DNA of 39,599 nucleotides from an uncultured Lachnospiraceae bacterium (GTDB taxonomy: Bacteria > Bacillota > Clostridia > Lachnospirales > Lachnospiraceae): positions 1-39,599 of the forward strand of contig CAMNTQ010000030.1 of the NCBI GenBank assembly GCA_946558695.1, given 5' to 3'. Shown in pieces: positions 1 to 6,902 of this stretch; positions within the stretch are counted from its first letter, which is position 1, and each line of letters opens with the position of its first letter. The notes under the pieces are model-generated. The model had not been told where the DNA came from. It was given only the letters and a program-made list of their open reading frames with translations, and did no database searches. The translations under genes and the position numbers were made by a program.

Positions 1-1
1 A

Positions 2-76
2 GAAAATTTAATCAATATCAGTAAGCTAAAAATGACAGTTATCAAAGAGCCAGACGCAAAGACGCAGAGCCGATGA
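2..76 (+). pseudogene. C-terminal fragment of cysteine-rich KTR protein
   Basis: The frame from base 2 reads through to a TGA at 74-76 and ends in VIKEPDAKTQSR, the hallmark tail of the small cysteine-rich KTR proteins common on Clostridia mobile elements. Only about 24 codons lie in the window and the cysteine-bearing N-terminal half is outside it, so the gene could be whole further left. The matching N-terminal half of the same family occurs at 389, on the far side of the PPOX remnant, which suggests a rearranged or tandem copy. Family assignment is by memory of the motif. Confidence 0.6.
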
Positions 77-80
77 ACTT

Positions 81-392
81 GTGGGAAATTGTTTTTATTT
101 TTCAACGAACACATCCGCTATGCGCTCACAACAGTTCATGAAAAATCCAAAGGCAAGTATTTATTTTTATAGCAAGGGACGCTTCAAATATGAGGGCATT
201 ATGCTGACTGGTACAATGGAAGTCTTGCAGGACGATGAAACAAAGAAAGAAATCTGGCATACTGGAGATACCATGTTTTATAAGAAAGGCGTAACCGATC
301 CAGATTACTATGTATTAAAATTTACTGCAAGAAAGGGAAGATATTATTGTGATTTGAAGACGGAAAGTTTTGATATTGAGGACTTAAAATGA
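81..392 (+). pseudogene. headless pyridoxamine 5'-phosphate oxidase-fold protein
   Basis: The 103 residues match the core and C-terminal part of small flavin-binding PPOX-like (general stress 26 type) proteins: FYFSTNTSAMRSQQF followed by NPKASIYFY and GIMLTGTMEVLQD. These proteins usually run about 130-150 residues and begin with a strand pair reading like CTLSSINEDGYP, which is absent. The frame is open back to a stop at 33-35, but the only start is a GTG at 81 without a ribosome site, and the sequence just upstream belongs to the KTR tail in another frame. I read it as a gene that lost its 5' end at a recombination junction; a short expressed product is possible but unlikely to bind flavin normally. 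Confidence 0.6.
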
Positions 393-514
393 ATGAACTA
401 AAGCGGATATGCTGCTCAATCTGCGGCGGCAAGATCTGTGACAAAATCAGGGAGGATACCGTTTTAAAAAATATCCTCCCCGTAAATACTAATTTGCCTG
501 CTATCCTTCAATAA
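389..514 (+). pseudogene. N-terminal fragment of cysteine-rich KTR protein
   Basis: A 41-codon frame begins at an ATG overlapping the PPOX stop (ATGA). Its first 28 residues resemble the KTR family: two CxxC-like pairs (RICCSICGGK) then KIREDTVLKN. After that the family sequence (YCPKC region) is lost and the frame continues as ILPVNTNLPAILQ to a TAA at 512. The loss point coincides with a 9-bp inverted repeat, GGGAGGATA (449-457) with TATCCTCCC (472-480). The 3' end overlaps the tail of the convergent GNAT gene. It complements the KTR C-terminal piece at 2-76. Confidence 0.5.
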
Positions 515-1148
515 AAGAGTGGCTCATAATGTAAAATTCATCTTGGCTTGGCTGGTATTTCTTTTCCAACTTTTCAAGGGTATTATCATAATTTAGTGCA
601 TGCTCTTCACTAACAGCCATAATATCACTTTCCTGATAAATCCATTTATGTCCGTCAAGAACATTGGGGATTAACTCCTTTACCATCATTGGCGACGGGT
701 ATTTTCCGTTTTCAATACATACATTATATTTTTTACAGCTTTTGAAACCGCGGCTAACATAGTTAACAGGGCTTCCAAATATAACGACGGTATCGTAACC
801 TAATTTTATGGCTTCTTTAAAAGAATGTTCCATAAGCATTTTCCCATATCCCATTCTCTGACAAGTTGGTACAATACTTACCGGGCCAAATGTTAAAACC
901 TCTTTCAAACGTCCGTTTTCATCTATTAATTTTGCCTTCGTGTACATAATATTTCCAATAATGTCTCCATTTAACTCTAAAACAAAATCTAATTCTGGAA
1001 TAAAGTCTTTGTGGTTCCGCATGATATGGACTAAATAATGCTCCACGCACCCTGGAATGTAGAGATTATAAAAGGCTTCTCTTGTGATTCTTTCAACGGT
1101 CTCATAATCAGACTTTTCTTCATTTCTAATTTTAATTTTCTGCTCCAT
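501..1148 (-). CDS. GNAT family N-acetyltransferase
   Basis: A 215-residue GCN5-related acetyltransferase, predicted to move an acetyl group from acetyl-CoA to an amine of unknown identity. The diagnostic acetyl-CoA loop is seen as VSIVPTCQRMGYGKMLMEHS, giving the Q/RxxGxG/A signature QRMGYGK, and the preceding strand reads LTFGPVSIV. A second conserved stretch (DTVVIFGSPVNYVSRGFKSC) fits the C-terminal strand of the fold. The start is placed at the ATG ending at 1148 because GGAGG lies six bases upstream on the minus strand; an upstream ATG at 1169 has no such site. It is monocistronic and convergent with the KTR fragment. Substrate is unknown; the chemistry is fairly secure. Confidence 0.85.
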   Translation of the reverse strand: MEQKIKIRNEEKSDYETVERITREAFYNLYIPGCVEHYLVHIMRNHKDFIPELDFVLELNGDIIGNIMYTKAKLIDENGRLKEVLTFGPVSIVPTCQRMGYGKMLMEHSFKEAIKLGYDTVVIFGSPVNYVSRGFKSCKKYNVCIENGKYPSPMMVKELIPNVLDGHKWIYQESDIMAVSEEHALNYDNTLEKLEKKYQPSQDEFYIMSHSFIEG

Positions 1149-1169
1149 GATATTCCTCCATCGTATCAT

Positions 1170-1544
1170 TTCTTTACTGGTAATTTTTTGTCAATTTAGA
1201 ACTCTTTTTTTACGGCTTCCTTTTGCAGCCAAATAACTTTCCCGGTTTGCTGTATAAGCGTTTTTATTTTTTGTAAACGGCCGTCTACCATACAGTATAG
1301 TAAACGATTGTTGACTTGCCAAGTATTTTTGCCGGAAAATGCCGGGGCTGTATCTCGTATGAAAGGAGCGCCGGATATTGCGGCTTTTTCCGGTGCATAT
1401 TCAAGTAAATTAAATGTCGGTCTTTCGCGGATTTTTGACCAGCTATCAATCAAAGCGGGCCAAGCATTGAGAGATGTCGGGGATTATATGCAAAGATATC
1501 TTGACTTTTAAATCTTACTGATGTAATATTTATGCAAATGTAAC
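1170..1544. other. 375-bp stretch without a recognised gene
   Basis: Both strands carry medium-length open frames here (plus 1308-1511; minus 1196-1453) that cover each other. Neither has a convincing ribosome site and I recognise neither product. The plus frame ends RDVGDYMQRYLDF and could be the tail of a lost gene. I treat the stretch as decayed sequence upstream of the palindromic element. Confidence 0.4.
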
Positions 1545-1777
1545 GATGCTAGGGTCAAAAGGTCATGTGATTCATGCCTGCATGAATAAACATGACTTTG
1601 GGACCCGTAAAAACATGAAAAAGCAGCACGATTAGGGCGGATTTTGAATATTTTTAGGATTGTGGGCTGCCGGGCGCCAGCGACGCCCGTTTGGCAGCGA
1701 CTGAAGAGGAGCGTAGACACGAAGTGCGGAACAATCCGTAGCATCATGGGGGCAAAATACCTTTTGACCCCAACATC
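1545..1777. repeat. MITE-like palindromic element with 19-bp terminal inverted repeats
   Basis: The ends are GATGCTAGGGTCAAAAGGT (1545-1563) and the reverse complement of GATGTTGGGGTCAAAAGGT (1759-1777): 17 of 19 bases match. Inside are three further fold-backs. At 1551-1617 an outer imperfect stem (GGGTC...GTCATGT with ACATGAC...GACCC) encloses ATTCATGC-CT-GCATGAAT. In the middle is GCTGCC with GGCAGC flanking GGGCG/CGCCC. At 1747-1770 GGGGGCAAAA pairs with TTTTGACCCC. No protein frame of merit is present. The layout fits a non-autonomous transposable element or a repeated structured RNA; I could not test copy number. Confidence 0.6.
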
Positions 1778-1803
1778 ATGTAATAGATTCCATTGTAATT
1801 TTT

Positions 1804-1831
1804 TTGCCTTGAATTCTTACATGTGTAATAA
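1804..1831 (+). promoter_or_regulatory. possible sigma-A promoter for lipoprotein gene
   Basis: TTGCCT (1804-1809), a 16-base spacer and TAATAA (1826-1831) sit just upstream of the AGGAGG ribosome site and ATG at 1852. The match to consensus is moderate and the leader would be very short, so this is tentative. Confidence 0.3.
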
Positions 1832-1851
1832 AAACAGAGGAGGAAGCGGAT

Positions 1852-3084
1852 ATGTTATTGAAAAAGACAGCATGGTTTTGGAAGAATGGGTTCATAGCAG
1901 TTAGCTTTATATTAATGTTAAATGTTTCGGGGTGCAGTGATACAACCCCGGAGGAAACACAGGCTGGTGAAACCATCATTAAAGATCAGGAGAGAACAGA
2001 TCATTCTCAGGAGAATGCAGAGGAAATTACAGAAATTTTCGCGGATATTTATGCGGATCTCTATAAACAAACAGCAGAAGTAAATAAGGCGGCTGATTTG
2101 GAAATGATTCGAAACATTATTAATCGGCTCGGAGAAAATGGGTATCCGGCTGTTGACAGTAGAAATCAGATTAACATGTCTGAATCGGAGCAGGTAGTGG
2201 AATTCTGCAAAAAGGTGGATGCACGAAAGGAAGCAGAAATAACGATTCTTGAAGTTGGTTATTCGGGTGAATTTGTAAAATACGACCTTCACACAAAAGA
2301 TGGAAATGTAGATGTGCTCAGAAGCTATTACGAGTATGAAAACGGAAATATGAAAAACGAGGTAACAGAAAACTATCAGGCGCAATATTGGAATTATACA
2401 AAAGAGGGTTACCTGATATTTTCCGGAGTCTGGTTTTCGGAAGAATTATATGTTCTTACATTAAGCGGGATGGAGGAGCATACCGCATTGCGCGTGCAGC
2501 CACTGGATGAGACATATAGGGAGTTTGGCCGGAAATATCTTCTTTCCATCGGTTTTGAACAGAATAACATGTTCATTGTGGACTGGAGCGAGGAAGATTT
2601 CGGTGATTTGAATTTCTATGATCTGTATGATATTCTCTATTCAAAAGTGAACGGTCAGAATGTTCCCTATGCCGCAGACGGCAATCTGGCAGACGACGCG
2701 GTCTATCAGATTCCAAAGGAGGAGTTTGAAAGCGTTATTATGAAATATTTCAATATTGATAGTCAGACGCTGCAATCCAAAACAGTCTATGATTCTAAGA
2801 ATTCGGCTTACGAATATAAACCAAGGGGATTTGAGGAAGCGGAGTATCCGGAATACCCATATTCAGAGGTGGTCGGCTTTACAGAAAACAGTGATGGGAC
2901 AATTACACTTACAGCCAATGTGGTATTCCCTTATGCGGACGATTCCAAAGTATATGCCCACGAGGTTGTGGTTCGTCCTTTAGAGAATGGAAGTGTGCAG
3001 TATGTGTCTAACCGGATAATACCGTCTGAGGACAACTGCAGAGAAACATGGCATGTGCCGCGATTGACATTGGGAGGGAGGTGA
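1852..3084 (+). CDS. putative lipoprotein, unknown function
   Basis: A 410-residue protein that I do not place in a family. It begins with basic residues, a hydrophobic stretch and the lipobox VSGC with Cys28, so it should be exported, lipid-modified and anchored on the outer face of the membrane. The mature part is acidic and rich in Tyr, Glu and Asn, with no repeats and no obvious catalytic motif. An AGGAGG site lies eight bases before the ATG. The next gene starts nine bases after the stop and is also membrane-anchored, suggesting a two-gene unit. Frame integrity over 410 codons argues that it is a real gene. Confidence 0.75.
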   Translation: MLLKKTAWFWKNGFIAVSFILMLNVSGCSDTTPEETQAGETIIKDQERTDHSQENAEEITEIFADIYADLYKQTAEVNKAADLEMIRNIINRLGENGYPAVDSRNQINMSESEQVVEFCKKVDARKEAEITILEVGYSGEFVKYDLHTKDGNVDVLRSYYEYENGNMKNEVTENYQAQYWNYTKEGYLIFSGVWFSEELYVLTLSGMEEHTALRVQPLDETYREFGRKYLLSIGFEQNNMFIVDWSEEDFGDLNFYDLYDILYSKVNGQNVPYAADGNLADDAVYQIPKEEFESVIMKYFNIDSQTLQSKTVYDSKNSAYEYKPRGFEEAEYPEYPYSEVVGFTENSDGTITLTANVVFPYADDSKVYAHEVVVRPLENGSVQYVSNRIIPSEDNCRETWHVPRLTLGGR

Positions 3085-3092
3085 CGCCAATT

Positions 3093-3494
3093 ATGAAGAG
3101 ATTTTTAAAAGTCATTCTATGTTTTGCAGGTTTATTATGCGCGGTAGTTTTGATTTTGGGAATATCCATTTCCTATGTTACAAATTATAAGAAGGTAACT
3201 GTTGACACATCCAATTCACCGGACGGACAATATGAATTGGTACTTCAAGCTGTCGGAGAACCAGACTGGCCTTTTGGCTCGGCAAGCGGACAGTTAGTCC
3301 TTAAGAAAGGCAAAAATGAGGTGGCTGAAACAGATTTTGAGCTTCACAATGACGGCGGAAGCATCAATAGCAGCTGTTGGGAAGTTACATGGTATGAGGA
3401 TTATGTAGAAATCATTCTGTCAGGCGAAGAACAATTTGATGAGCAAGTCATACTGAATTTTGGGGAGATTTTTAAGGATGATTCCATCCAATAG
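3093..3494 (+). CDS. small membrane-anchored protein, 3' end altered
   Basis: A 133-residue protein with one N-terminal membrane segment (about residues 6-28, ILCFAGLLCAVVLILGISI) and an extracellular domain starting SNSPDGQYELVLQAVGEP, of a small unrecognised family perhaps akin to DUF5412. The ATG at 3093 follows GGAGGGAGGTGA; an earlier in-frame ATG at 3048 lies inside the upstream gene. The last ten or so residues (GEIFKDDSIQ) are encoded by the antisense of a beta-lactamase-like fragment, so the natural C-terminus appears to have been replaced by a recombination junction near 3461. Confidence 0.65.
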   Translation: MKRFLKVILCFAGLLCAVVLILGISISYVTNYKKVTVDTSNSPDGQYELVLQAVGEPDWPFGSASGQLVLKKGKNEVAETDFELHNDGGSINSSCWEVTWYEDYVEIILSGEEQFDEQVILNFGEIFKDDSIQ

Positions 3495-3808
3495 GCAGAG
3501 AAATCGCCGCTTATATTCTCGTTTCCATATTCAATTTCTTGAATATAGTTGGAGATGGCGGCGGTTCCAAGCTGTTTATCCATGAATTCAAAATACCAAT
3601 TCACAGAGGAATGCATTGCCGACGGTAAGGTCTGGTCTGCATTCCATGCTTCAAATGGATAGGTTTCGCCATTCCATGCAATAAAGGAATATTCTGGTGT
3701 TATGATGCCTTCCTCCAATCCGAACAGGGCATCGTATATTTTGTGGGTGGAGTTTGGCGCAACTCGCAGAGCGGCATGCTCCCTGTCATGAATGCTCCAT
3801 ACTAGACA
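3461..3808 (-). pseudogene. fragment of class D beta-lactamase / BlaR1 sensor domain
   Basis: On the minus strand the frame just after the DUF3788 stop reads VWSIHDREHAALRVAPN and then STHK (the SxxK active-site serine motif), KIYDALFGLEEGIITPE, SSVNWYF (the SxV motif) and IEYGN (the YGN motif), ending at WMESSLKISP. These are the landmarks of the penicillin-binding fold shared by OXA-type class D beta-lactamases and the BlaR1/MecR1 sensor domain. The N-terminal part, any membrane region, the K(T/S)G motif and the C-terminal helices are missing. There is no start codon or ribosome site, so no active product is expected. Confidence 0.75.
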
Positions 3809-4228
3809 TTAACTATTTCTGCGGATTTGAATGAAATGCATAACATCGTTATACAGATTCCCTTTATCTTCTAAGCCGATCATTAACCATCTTTGTCCGT
3901 TCCCTTCCTGTGTTTGATCATATATATTATGTAATTCAGCGGTACATTCCGGCAATATTGCCTCAACCAGTGGTTTTTCTTTTGCGCCTACAACGATCAT
4001 GATCTTAAAATAACATTCTTTGGGATATATGGTACACAATGTTTTTCCGGCTTTTTTAAATTTAATATTCCAGCCCTTTTCCCAACTGCATGAACTGTAT
4101 TCTATTTTTTCATTGCATTTATAGGTATCCTTGATTTCTGAACAAAATTGCATAAAAACGGGATTTCTGACATATTCGCTTATTTCCTCAATGGTAGGAC
4201 GGTAGTTTTTATCTTGTAAATCAATCAT
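3809..4228 (-). CDS. DUF3788 family protein
   Basis: A 139-residue cytoplasmic protein matching DUF3788, a family frequent in Clostridia with no established function. The diagnostic stretches are SSCSWEKGWNIKFKKAGKTL, CTIYPKECYFKIMIVVG and ILPECTAELHNIY followed by GNGQRWLMI. Length is normal for the family. An AGGAGG site lies nine bases upstream of the ATG at 4228, and TACAAT about 45 bases upstream could be a -10 box. The stop codon directly abuts the beta-lactamase-like fragment in the same frame. Confidence 0.8.
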   Translation of the reverse strand: MIDLQDKNYRPTIEEISEYVRNPVFMQFCSEIKDTYKCNEKIEYSSCSWEKGWNIKFKKAGKTLCTIYPKECYFKIMIVVGAKEKPLVEAILPECTAELHNIYDQTQEGNGQRWLMIGLEDKGNLYNDVMHFIQIRRNS

Positions 4229-4313
4229 CTTGATAGATTCCTCCTGAAATAAATTTGGTGTTGTCTTTTTGTTATTGTATCAAGTCGCCGACGCGAAAGC
4301 TAGCTCTAATTAC

Positions 4314-4660
4314 ATGAAACAATCACTTTATTATTTTACGGAAAAATGCTGCTGATCAATCGTTTGAAGGCTTATTGTTTTTCTCTGGAAGAGATCAAAT
4401 CAATTTTTGCATCAGAAGGACAGATGGATGAGACGCTTTTTGCAGCGCTCTATAAGAAGAAAAAGGAGATTGCAGTAAAGGTACAGAAGTTTGAGGACAC
4501 ATTGCATCAGATAGACAGCGATATGTTAAGTTTAAGGAAAGGAAAATCCATTATGTCCTATTTGGAACCGGACAGCGCGGTGGAAGAATGGCTGGGAAAT
4601 CTGGGACTTCAGTGTGCAGGCTTTTGCAAAGTTCTGCACACTGATTTGTTTTGGGTATAA
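4314..4660 (+). pseudogene. broken MerR-family regulator
   Basis: The frame from 4314 gives KQSLYYFTEK, then a one-base shift is needed to continue as MLLINRLKAYCFSLEEIKSIF. That is the end of the winged-helix DNA-binding domain and the start of the dimerisation helix of MerR regulators. A coiled helix (about KKKKEIAVKVQKFEDTLHQI) follows. The recognition helix region upstream is missing, and after SYLEPDSAVEEW the sequence no longer resembles the family. With both ends gone and a frameshift inside, it is a remnant. Confidence 0.6.
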
Positions 4661-5233
4661 TTACTTTTTGGCTTTGCATATAAGCTGTGTCATAGTTCCC
4701 ATAGGGCAGTATACGCACCAAGAACGAGGTTTGAATAAAATCATGGTAAGGAAACCCAATACGGTGGAGGTAAGCATTACGCTGTAGAATCCAAACGCAA
4801 ACTGGGCGACACCGTCAGAGAACAGGGTTCCGCGGTAAGCCCAATGCCATGGGAGCTTGAATGTCCACAGCAGTGTTACCGCAGCGCCGAGATTTTTTGA
4901 CCCGGCGAAGACCAGCCAAGTGTTCCAAAGCATTAGGAAGAACATTACAAAGAAGAATATCAAAAATCCATATCGGAAATAGCTTGATCTCATCCAGCCG
5001 GGGATATCTTTTTTCCGCGACAGTCCGAATCTGCCGCCGATCAGTGAAAATAGCTGGCCTCTGCCGCAGTATTTGTTGCAGTAAGCCTTATTGCCGTTTA
5101 CAACCGCTATGGCAAGGGGTATAAAAAAGCAGAAAAGGCCCAGCCACGCAAAGAGGATATTAAAGAATCCAAGAGTCAGATAAGTAAGAGAGACAATCCA
5201 AAGATAATCATACCATTTCTTTTTTTCTTTCAT
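4661..5233 (-). CDS. NapH/YccM-like membrane protein with 4Fe-4S motifs
   Basis: A 190-residue polytopic membrane protein with four or five hydrophobic segments and two short cysteine clusters, CNKYCGRG near residue 52 and CVYCPMG near residue 173. These resemble the cytoplasmic cysteine motifs of NapH/CcoG/YccM-type electron-transfer proteins, though it is shorter and lacks their ferredoxin-like tail. The preceding gene encodes a separate two-cluster ferredoxin and overlaps it by 26 bases, so the pair may split the roles normally fused in one polypeptide. GGAGGTGACGG lies upstream of the ATG at 5233. Likely role: membrane electron transfer linked to the ferredoxin; partner enzyme unknown. 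Confidence 0.7.
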   Translation of the reverse strand: MKEKKKWYDYLWIVSLTYLTLGFFNILFAWLGLFCFFIPLAIAVVNGNKAYCNKYCGRGQLFSLIGGRFGLSRKKDIPGWMRSSYFRYGFLIFFFVMFFLMLWNTWLVFAGSKNLGAAVTLLWTFKLPWHWAYRGTLFSDGVAQFAFGFYSVMLTSTVLGFLTMILFKPRSWCVYCPMGTMTQLICKAKK

Positions 5234-5426
5234 GTTCCGTCACCTCCAATGAAATAATGCTTGCAGGGCATTCTTTTAAACATTTTCCGCATCCGACACA
5301 TAACTCCCTGTCAATGACCGCGTGGATGCCATTGGGAACAGTAATCGCGTTTCGCGGGCAGACTTTTATGCAGCATCCGCAGGCAACGCACTCTTGGATG
5401 CTGACAGCCGCTTTCCTTTTTGCCAT
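5208..5426 (-). CDS. 2[4Fe-4S] ferredoxin-type protein
   Basis: A 72-residue soluble protein with two complete 4Fe-4S motifs, CVACGCCIKVCP and CVGCGKCLKECP, as in bacterial ferredoxins. It should shuttle electrons in the cytoplasm. The ATG follows AAAGGAG by six bases. It overlaps the downstream membrane-protein gene, so the two are cotranscribed and probably translationally coupled. Upstream it diverges from the DUF134-NifX gene, which may bind iron-sulfur or iron-molybdenum type cofactor, so the neighbourhood suggests metal-cluster handling. Confidence 0.9.
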   Translation of the reverse strand: MAKRKAAVSIQECVACGCCIKVCPRNAITVPNGIHAVIDRELCVGCGKCLKECPASIISLEVTEHERKKEMV

Positions 5427-5452
5427 AGTAAAACTCCTTTTGTTTTTTCTTT

Positions 5453-5458
5453 ATTATA
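5453..5458 (-). promoter_or_regulatory. candidate -10 box for ferredoxin operon
   Basis: A perfect TATAAT on the minus strand lies 27 bases upstream of the ferredoxin start codon. No convincing -35 box is seen at 16-18 bases, so an activator or a weaker promoter is possible. Confidence 0.35.
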
Positions 5459-5605
5459 CAGGGCAAATATGATTTGTTCTGTGATGAAGTCACACTGCTG
5501 TGCGATTCTTTCGCGGTTAATCCGGCGGTATGCGTCATATTGTTTGTTCTGGGGCTTACCACTGTTTTGTATCAGGCCCTCAGGAAAAAGGAATTTCATA
5601 GTATC

Positions 5606-5634
5606 TTGAAATTCGGGACTTTCAATGGTATGAT
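5606..5634 (+). promoter_or_regulatory. sigma-A-type promoter for DUF134-NifX gene
   Basis: TTGAAA (5606-5611), a 17-base spacer and TATGAT (5629-5634) match the housekeeping consensus at five of six positions in each box. Transcription would start near 5641, about 28 bases before the ATG at 5669, leaving room for the GGAGGTG ribosome site. The stretch 5427-5605 carries no gene I can support. Confidence 0.55.
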
Positions 5635-5668
5635 GTTATCGTCATATGTCGGAAATGGAGGTGGGTGT

Positions 5669-6439
5669 ATGGCAAGGCCAGTCCGGTGCAGGAGGATTTG
5701 TTTTGAACCCAAATATAACAGTTTCGCCCCCTGCGGTGCAGAGAGCAAGGAGCAGGTTCTTCTGACGGTGGATGAATTCGAGGCGGTCCGGCTGATCGAT
5801 CATGAAAAGAAGATCCATGAGCAGTGTGCCAGACAGATGGGGATTTCCCGTACTACGGTTACGGAAATGTATGACAGGGCCAGAACAAAGATTGCGGACT
5901 GCCTTGTGTGCGGAAAGACGCTGTGTATTTCCGGCGGAAATTATGCGCTCTGTGACGGCTCGGTATGGAAGTGCTGCGGAAAAAAATGTGACAGGGCTGA
6001 GTTTGCGGCTGAAACTGCCGGGGAAAGAAAGGAAGATAGGATTATGAAGGTAGCGGTTACTTATGAAAATGGAAATGTATTCCCGCATTTTGGGCATACA
6101 GAGCAGTTTAAGGTTTATGAGATTGAAGACGGGAAAGTTGTCAGGGCACAGGTAGCGGATACAAATGGAAGCGGCCATGGCGCCCTTGCGGGTCTGCTGT
6201 CTGAGATGAACGTGGATACGCTGGTCTGCGGAGGAATTGGGGCTGGCGCGCAGGCTGCTCTGGCAGAAGAAGGCATCCGCCTTTACGGCGGTGTATCCGG
6301 CAGTGCGGATGAAGCTGTAAAGGCGCTGCTTGCAGGGACGCTGGTATATGATCCGGATGTCCATTGCGATCACCATGGCCATCATGGGGAAGGCCACAGC
6401 TGCAAAGAAGATAAGCATGGTTGTGGAGGAAGATCTTAG
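5669..6439 (+). CDS. DUF134 domain fused to NifX/NifB-like cofactor-binding domain
   Basis: A 256-residue two-domain protein. Residues 1 to about 95 match DUF134, a helix-turn-helix DNA-binding family: FEPKYNSFAPCG, then LTVDEFEAVRLIDHE and QMGISRTTVTEMYDRARTKI. From about residue 127 (MKVAVTYENGNVFPHFGHTE) it matches the NifX/NafY-type domain that binds FeMo-cofactor precursors in nitrogenase systems. In non-fixers its ligand is unknown. The tail is rich in His and Cys (HCDHHGHHGEGH), a likely metal site. The start at 5669 follows GGAGGTGGGTGT; the longer open frame from 5474 lacks one. An inference is a metal-cluster-sensing regulator of the divergent ferredoxin operon. Confidence 0.85.
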   Translation: MARPVRCRRICFEPKYNSFAPCGAESKEQVLLTVDEFEAVRLIDHEKKIHEQCARQMGISRTTVTEMYDRARTKIADCLVCGKTLCISGGNYALCDGSVWKCCGKKCDRAEFAAETAGERKEDRIMKVAVTYENGNVFPHFGHTEQFKVYEIEDGKVVRAQVADTNGSGHGALAGLLSEMNVDTLVCGGIGAGAQAALAEEGIRLYGGVSGSADEAVKALLAGTLVYDPDVHCDHHGHHGEGHSCKEDKHGCGGRS

Positions 6440-6446
6440 CATTTTA

Positions 6447-6473
6447 GGAGCTGCGTAATGCAGCTCCGTTTTA
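6447..6473 (+). terminator. intrinsic terminator after DUF134-NifX gene
   Basis: A perfect 8-bp stem GGAGCTGC (6447-6454) / GCAGCTCC (6460-6467) with a GTAAT loop is followed by GTTTTATTT, seven bases after the stop codon. Confidence 0.85.
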
Positions 6474-6487
6474 TTTGTATTATGAAA

Positions 6488-6703
6488 TCAGGATTTTTTG
6501 GAGTCAATATTTTGCGCTTTCCCATTCGGAGGAAGAAAATGATACAGGTCTTCGTAAGACTGAAGCTCTGCTTCGGATTCCGGCGCGGATGGAATCAGCC
6601 CGGTACAGTCTTGTGAGGAGGCGGCATTGGAGAGATAATCGTAGGAATCAATGATTTCCTGATTTGTTTTTTCACGTTTTTGTGTTCCGTTTTTTTGATT
6701 CAT
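6488..6703 (-). CDS. small protein of unknown function
   Basis: A 71-residue hydrophilic, acidic protein without membrane segment or cysteine cluster beyond one Cys. The sequence (KTNQEIIDSYDYLSNAASSQ, then LQSYEDLYHFLPP) looks like a constrained short protein, and I have the impression that similar ones occur in Lachnospiraceae, but I cannot name a family. GAGGTATCTCTT precedes the ATG at 6703, a plausible ribosome site. It is convergent with the DUF134-NifX terminator and divergent from the Jet operon. Confidence 0.6.
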   Translation of the reverse strand: MNQKNGTQKREKTNQEIIDSYDYLSNAASSQDCTGLIPSAPESEAELQSYEDLYHFLPPNGKAQNIDSKKS

Positions 6704-6822
6704 AAGAGATACCTCGCTTTCTGTTTGATTTCATAAAGATATCTTTAACGGAATTGAATGAATCTATGCATGGTTTGCTGTCCCGGACTGCATATTCCCT
6801 TTTGATTCTTTCAGTTTACCGA

Positions 6823-6859
6823 TTTCTCTATAGAGAAAAATGTCGGATAGTGTTACAAT
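6823..6859 (+). promoter_or_regulatory. palindromic operator candidate and -10 box before the Jet operon
   Basis: TTTCTCTATAGAGAAA at 6823-6838 is a perfect 16-bp palindrome. TACAAT at 6854-6859 is a candidate -10 box. The position 17 bases upstream of it (6831-6836) falls inside the palindrome, so a protein bound there would cover the -35 region. No good TTGACA match is seen. The upstream stretch 6704-6822 shows no gene. Confidence 0.4.
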
Positions 6860-6902
6860 AGGTATGACAGAAAAGAAAGACTTTTTAAGAGAGGGACTTT
6901 TT

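Noticed and set aside
449-480. GGGAGGATA/TATCCTCCC stem as a terminator of the GNAT gene
   Set aside because: No T-run on either strand after the stem; it lies inside the KTR-like frame and probably marks a junction.
1196-1511. Overlapping open frames on both strands (67 and 85 codons)
   Set aside because: No recognised family and no ribosome site; mutual shadows of each other.
5474-5668. Upstream extension of the DUF134-NifX frame to 5474
   Set aside because: No ribosome site at 5474, hydrophobic sequence unlike DUF134, and a good promoter and GGAGGTG site fit the start at 5669.
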